Shown here one piece after another: positions 62,548-64,000 of a stretch of 64,000 bases of DNA. Origin of the DNA: an uncultured Collinsella sp. (GTDB taxonomy: Bacteria > Actinomycetota > Coriobacteriia > Coriobacteriales > Coriobacteriaceae); the NCBI GenBank assembly GCA_900764955.1, contig CAAFPY010000014.1:1-64000 (forward strand), in the 5' to 3' direction. The notes below the pieces were generated by a model. It was not told the origin of the DNA and did not search any database. It worked only from the letters and a program-made list of their open reading frames with translations. The translations under genes were made by a program, and so were the position numbers. Numbering within the stretch: the first letter of the stretch is position 1; each line of letters opens with the position of its first letter.

Positions 62548-63120
62548 CTATTTGAGCTTACGGGTCTTGGGCTTAAAGCGCATGCCCGTCTGGCGTCCGC
62601 CACGTGCGGAGAATCCATAACCGGACTGCGGCACGACGCCGGACATCAAAAACGGAATGGCAACCAGACCCGTCAGGATCGAAGACGGCAGCGCATGGCC
62701 GAAGATCGCCACGACAAAGCTCGTCTCCAAACCCATAAACAGCAAGATGATGCTGTAGATCACATTAATGACGAACGCGAAGGCGCCCACCGTGATGCCG
62801 CGCGCACTCGGGGCACCGCCCGTCTGACCGGCAGCGCTATGCACCAGGGCAAAAGAACCCACGGTCAGCAGGAGCGACATAACGCCCACCGGCACGGCAG
62901 CGGAAAGGTCATAGAACAAGCCGCTGCAAAAACCGCACACGACGGCACGGGTCGGGTCGCCCGAGAACACGCTTAGGCACACCAGGATAATCATAAAGTT
63001 GACGCGACCGCCCGCAATGGAGATCTGCGGTGCCAGGCCTGCCTGCAGCAGCACGCACACAATGGCGGCGATTACAAACGTGCGGGAGTTCATCCCCTGC
63101 TCGTGTAGATCCATGGACAT
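62548..63120 (-). CDS. mreD: Rod shape-determining protein MreD
   Basis: A 190-residue protein with several membrane helices (TFVIAAIVCVLLQAGLAP, FMIILVCLSVFSGDP, GFCSGLFYDLSAAVPVGVMSLLL) in the MreD pattern, ending in a basic tail. It bridges MreC with the elongation enzymes. ATG 5 nt after the mreC stop. Sequence conservation in MreD is low; the call rests on topology and context. Confidence 0.88.
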   Translation of the reverse strand: MSMDLHEQGMNSRTFVIAAIVCVLLQAGLAPQISIAGGRVNFMIILVCLSVFSGDPTRAVVCGFCSGLFYDLSAAVPVGVMSLLLTVGSFALVHSAAGQTGGAPSARGITVGAFAFVINVIYSIILLFMGLETSFVVAIFGHALPSSILTGLVAIPFLMSGVVPQSGYGFSARGGRQTGMRFKPKTRKLK

Positions 63121-63125
63121 GCCCC

Positions 63126-64000
63126 CTATTCGCTCGAGCCGGAATCGGTCGTCTCGGACGTGTCGGAACTGTCATCCGGGCTCTCGTCCTTCGTCTTGGT
63201 CGCAGCATCGCGCGACGTTCCCTGCGGCGTGCTGTTGGCCGTGTTCATGTCCTCATCCGAGGCCGACTGTTCGTCGGTCAGCGAGGTAATGACCAGCACT
63301 TCCTCGTTGTTCTCGGCCGTCGTCTGGGCGCGCACCACAATGGTGTAGTACACGTCGTTAGCCGATTTCTCAACAGACGAGACGGTGCCGAGCGGTAGAC
63401 CCTTGGGGAACACACCGCCAATGCCCGAGGTCACGATGATGTCGCCAACCTTAACGTCGGAATCGACGCTCACGTACTCAAGACGCAGCGTGCCGTCAGC
63501 CTGACCCTGCAGCATGCCCTGGGCGCGCGTGTCCTGCACCATAGCGGACACGCCCGAGTTCTCATCGCCAATCAGGCGCACGGTGGACGTCTTGGCCGAG
63601 ACCTCGATAATCTGGCCTATGACACCGGCAGAACTCGTCACAGGCATGTTGATGGTAAGACCGTCGGCAGAACCCTTATCGATGGTGACGGTCGAGGTCC
63701 AGGCATCGCCCGAAGCGCCGACGATACGAGCTGCGGTTGATTTGAGGTTGTAGGTCGACTGCAGGCCGACCAGCCCCTCCAGTCGCTCGGCGGTCTTTTG
63801 AGCCTCGGAGAGCTCGGCAACCTTAGAGGTCAGTTCCTCGTTTTGCTTCTTAAGCTCGTCAAGCGTGTCCTGCGACGCCGTAAGGTTAGAGAACACGTTA
63901 CCGATCGCATTGAAGGGAGCCGCCACAGCCGAGCCCACAAAGCGCACCGGCGAGGTAATCGTCGTCACGCCCGAGCGCACGGCATGAATCGGTCCTGCCT
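63126..64000 (-). CDS. mreC: Rod shape-determining protein MreC, N-terminus beyond window
   Basis: The visible 291 residues cover most of the extracellular part. A coiled coil near the start (DTLDELKKQNEELTSKVAELSEAQKTAERLEGLVGLQ) is followed by two beta domains (ARIVGASGDAWTSTVTIDKGSADGL, GDIIVTSGIGGVFPKGLPLG) as in MreC. A Ser/Thr/Glu/Asp-rich tail of about 50 residues (DESPDDSSDTSETTDSGSSE) ends the protein. The frame stays open to the window edge, so the membrane helix and start lie outside. An in-frame GTG at 63980 is internal, not the start. Confidence 0.93.
   Translation of the reverse strand, partial: AGPIHAVRSGVTTITSPVRFVGSAVAAPFNAIGNVFSNLTASQDTLDELKKQNEELTSKVAELSEAQKTAERLEGLVGLQSTYNLKSTAARIVGASGDAWTSTVTIDKGSADGLTINMPVTSSAGVIGQIIEVSAKTSTVRLIGDENSGVSAMVQDTRAQGMLQGQADGTLRLEYVSVDSDVKVGDIIVTSGIGGVFPKGLPLGTVSSVEKSANDVYYTIVVRAQTTAENNEEVLVITSLTDEQSASDEDMNTANSTPQGTSRDAATKTKDESPDDSSDTSETTDSGSSE

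Overview
This 64 kb window looks like chromosomal DNA of a high-GC anaerobic actinomycete of class Coriobacteriia, most likely Collinsella or a close relative. The reasons are an actinobacterial integration host factor (mihF), a bifunctional AdhE, pyruvate phosphate dikinase with its regulator, the local gene orders, and frequent GTG and TTG starts. Genus assignment is an inference. Nearly every gene is on the minus strand; rpmB, adhE, a small kinase-like gene and dinB are on the plus strand. No rRNA, tRNA, CRISPR array or prophage was recognised.

Layout. 1-9550: dnaJ (cut by the window edge), hemW, dusB, lepA, rpsT, holA, then the DNA-uptake genes comEC and comEA. 9561-11971: thiI, rpoZ, gmk, mihF. 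12211-17700: pyrimidine operon pyrR-pyrB-pyrC-pyrK-pyrD-pyrF behind an attenuator that contains a 21-codon leader ORF. 17700-23112: rpmB, a REP-associated tyrosine transposase with inverted repeat units, adhE and a phosphotransferase-fold gene. 23142-33510: a long co-oriented block, rpsB-tsf | pyrH-frr-uppS-cdsA-dxr-site-2 protease-ispG-proS, covering translation, the MEP isoprenoid pathway and undecaprenyl/phospholipid precursor synthesis. 33559-38860: yraN-comM-dprA-trmFO-xer. 38958-47411: rnhB, rplS, ppdK, its regulatory kinase/phosphatase, glyS, glyQ. 47471-49961: rpsP-khpA-rimM-trmD-lepB. 50163-51416: dinB. 51515-55590: rplU-rpmA-obgE-nadD-yqeK-rsfS. 55584-64000: mreC-mreD-mrdA-rodA (rod-shape machinery), a membrane protein, and a radical SAM pair.

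The strongest unexplained signal is a 20-nt sequence, TTTGGTCAGCTTTTGGTTTG read on the minus strand, found identically about 72-76 nt upstream of two separate competence operons (comEA-comEC and yraN-comM-dprA-trmFO-xer). It holds two TTTGGT copies 11 nt apart, and neither copy is followed by a clear sigma-70 -10. It is a candidate binding site for an unknown competence regulator. Other notable points are an in-frame TAA inside yraN, a probable AUA start for the Xer recombinase, a leader-peptide attenuator before pyrR, a winged-helix-like insertion in the site-2 protease, a near-perfect 36-bp inverted repeat between ppdK and its regulator, and a recurrent TGCTA-type extended -10 in front of housekeeping genes.
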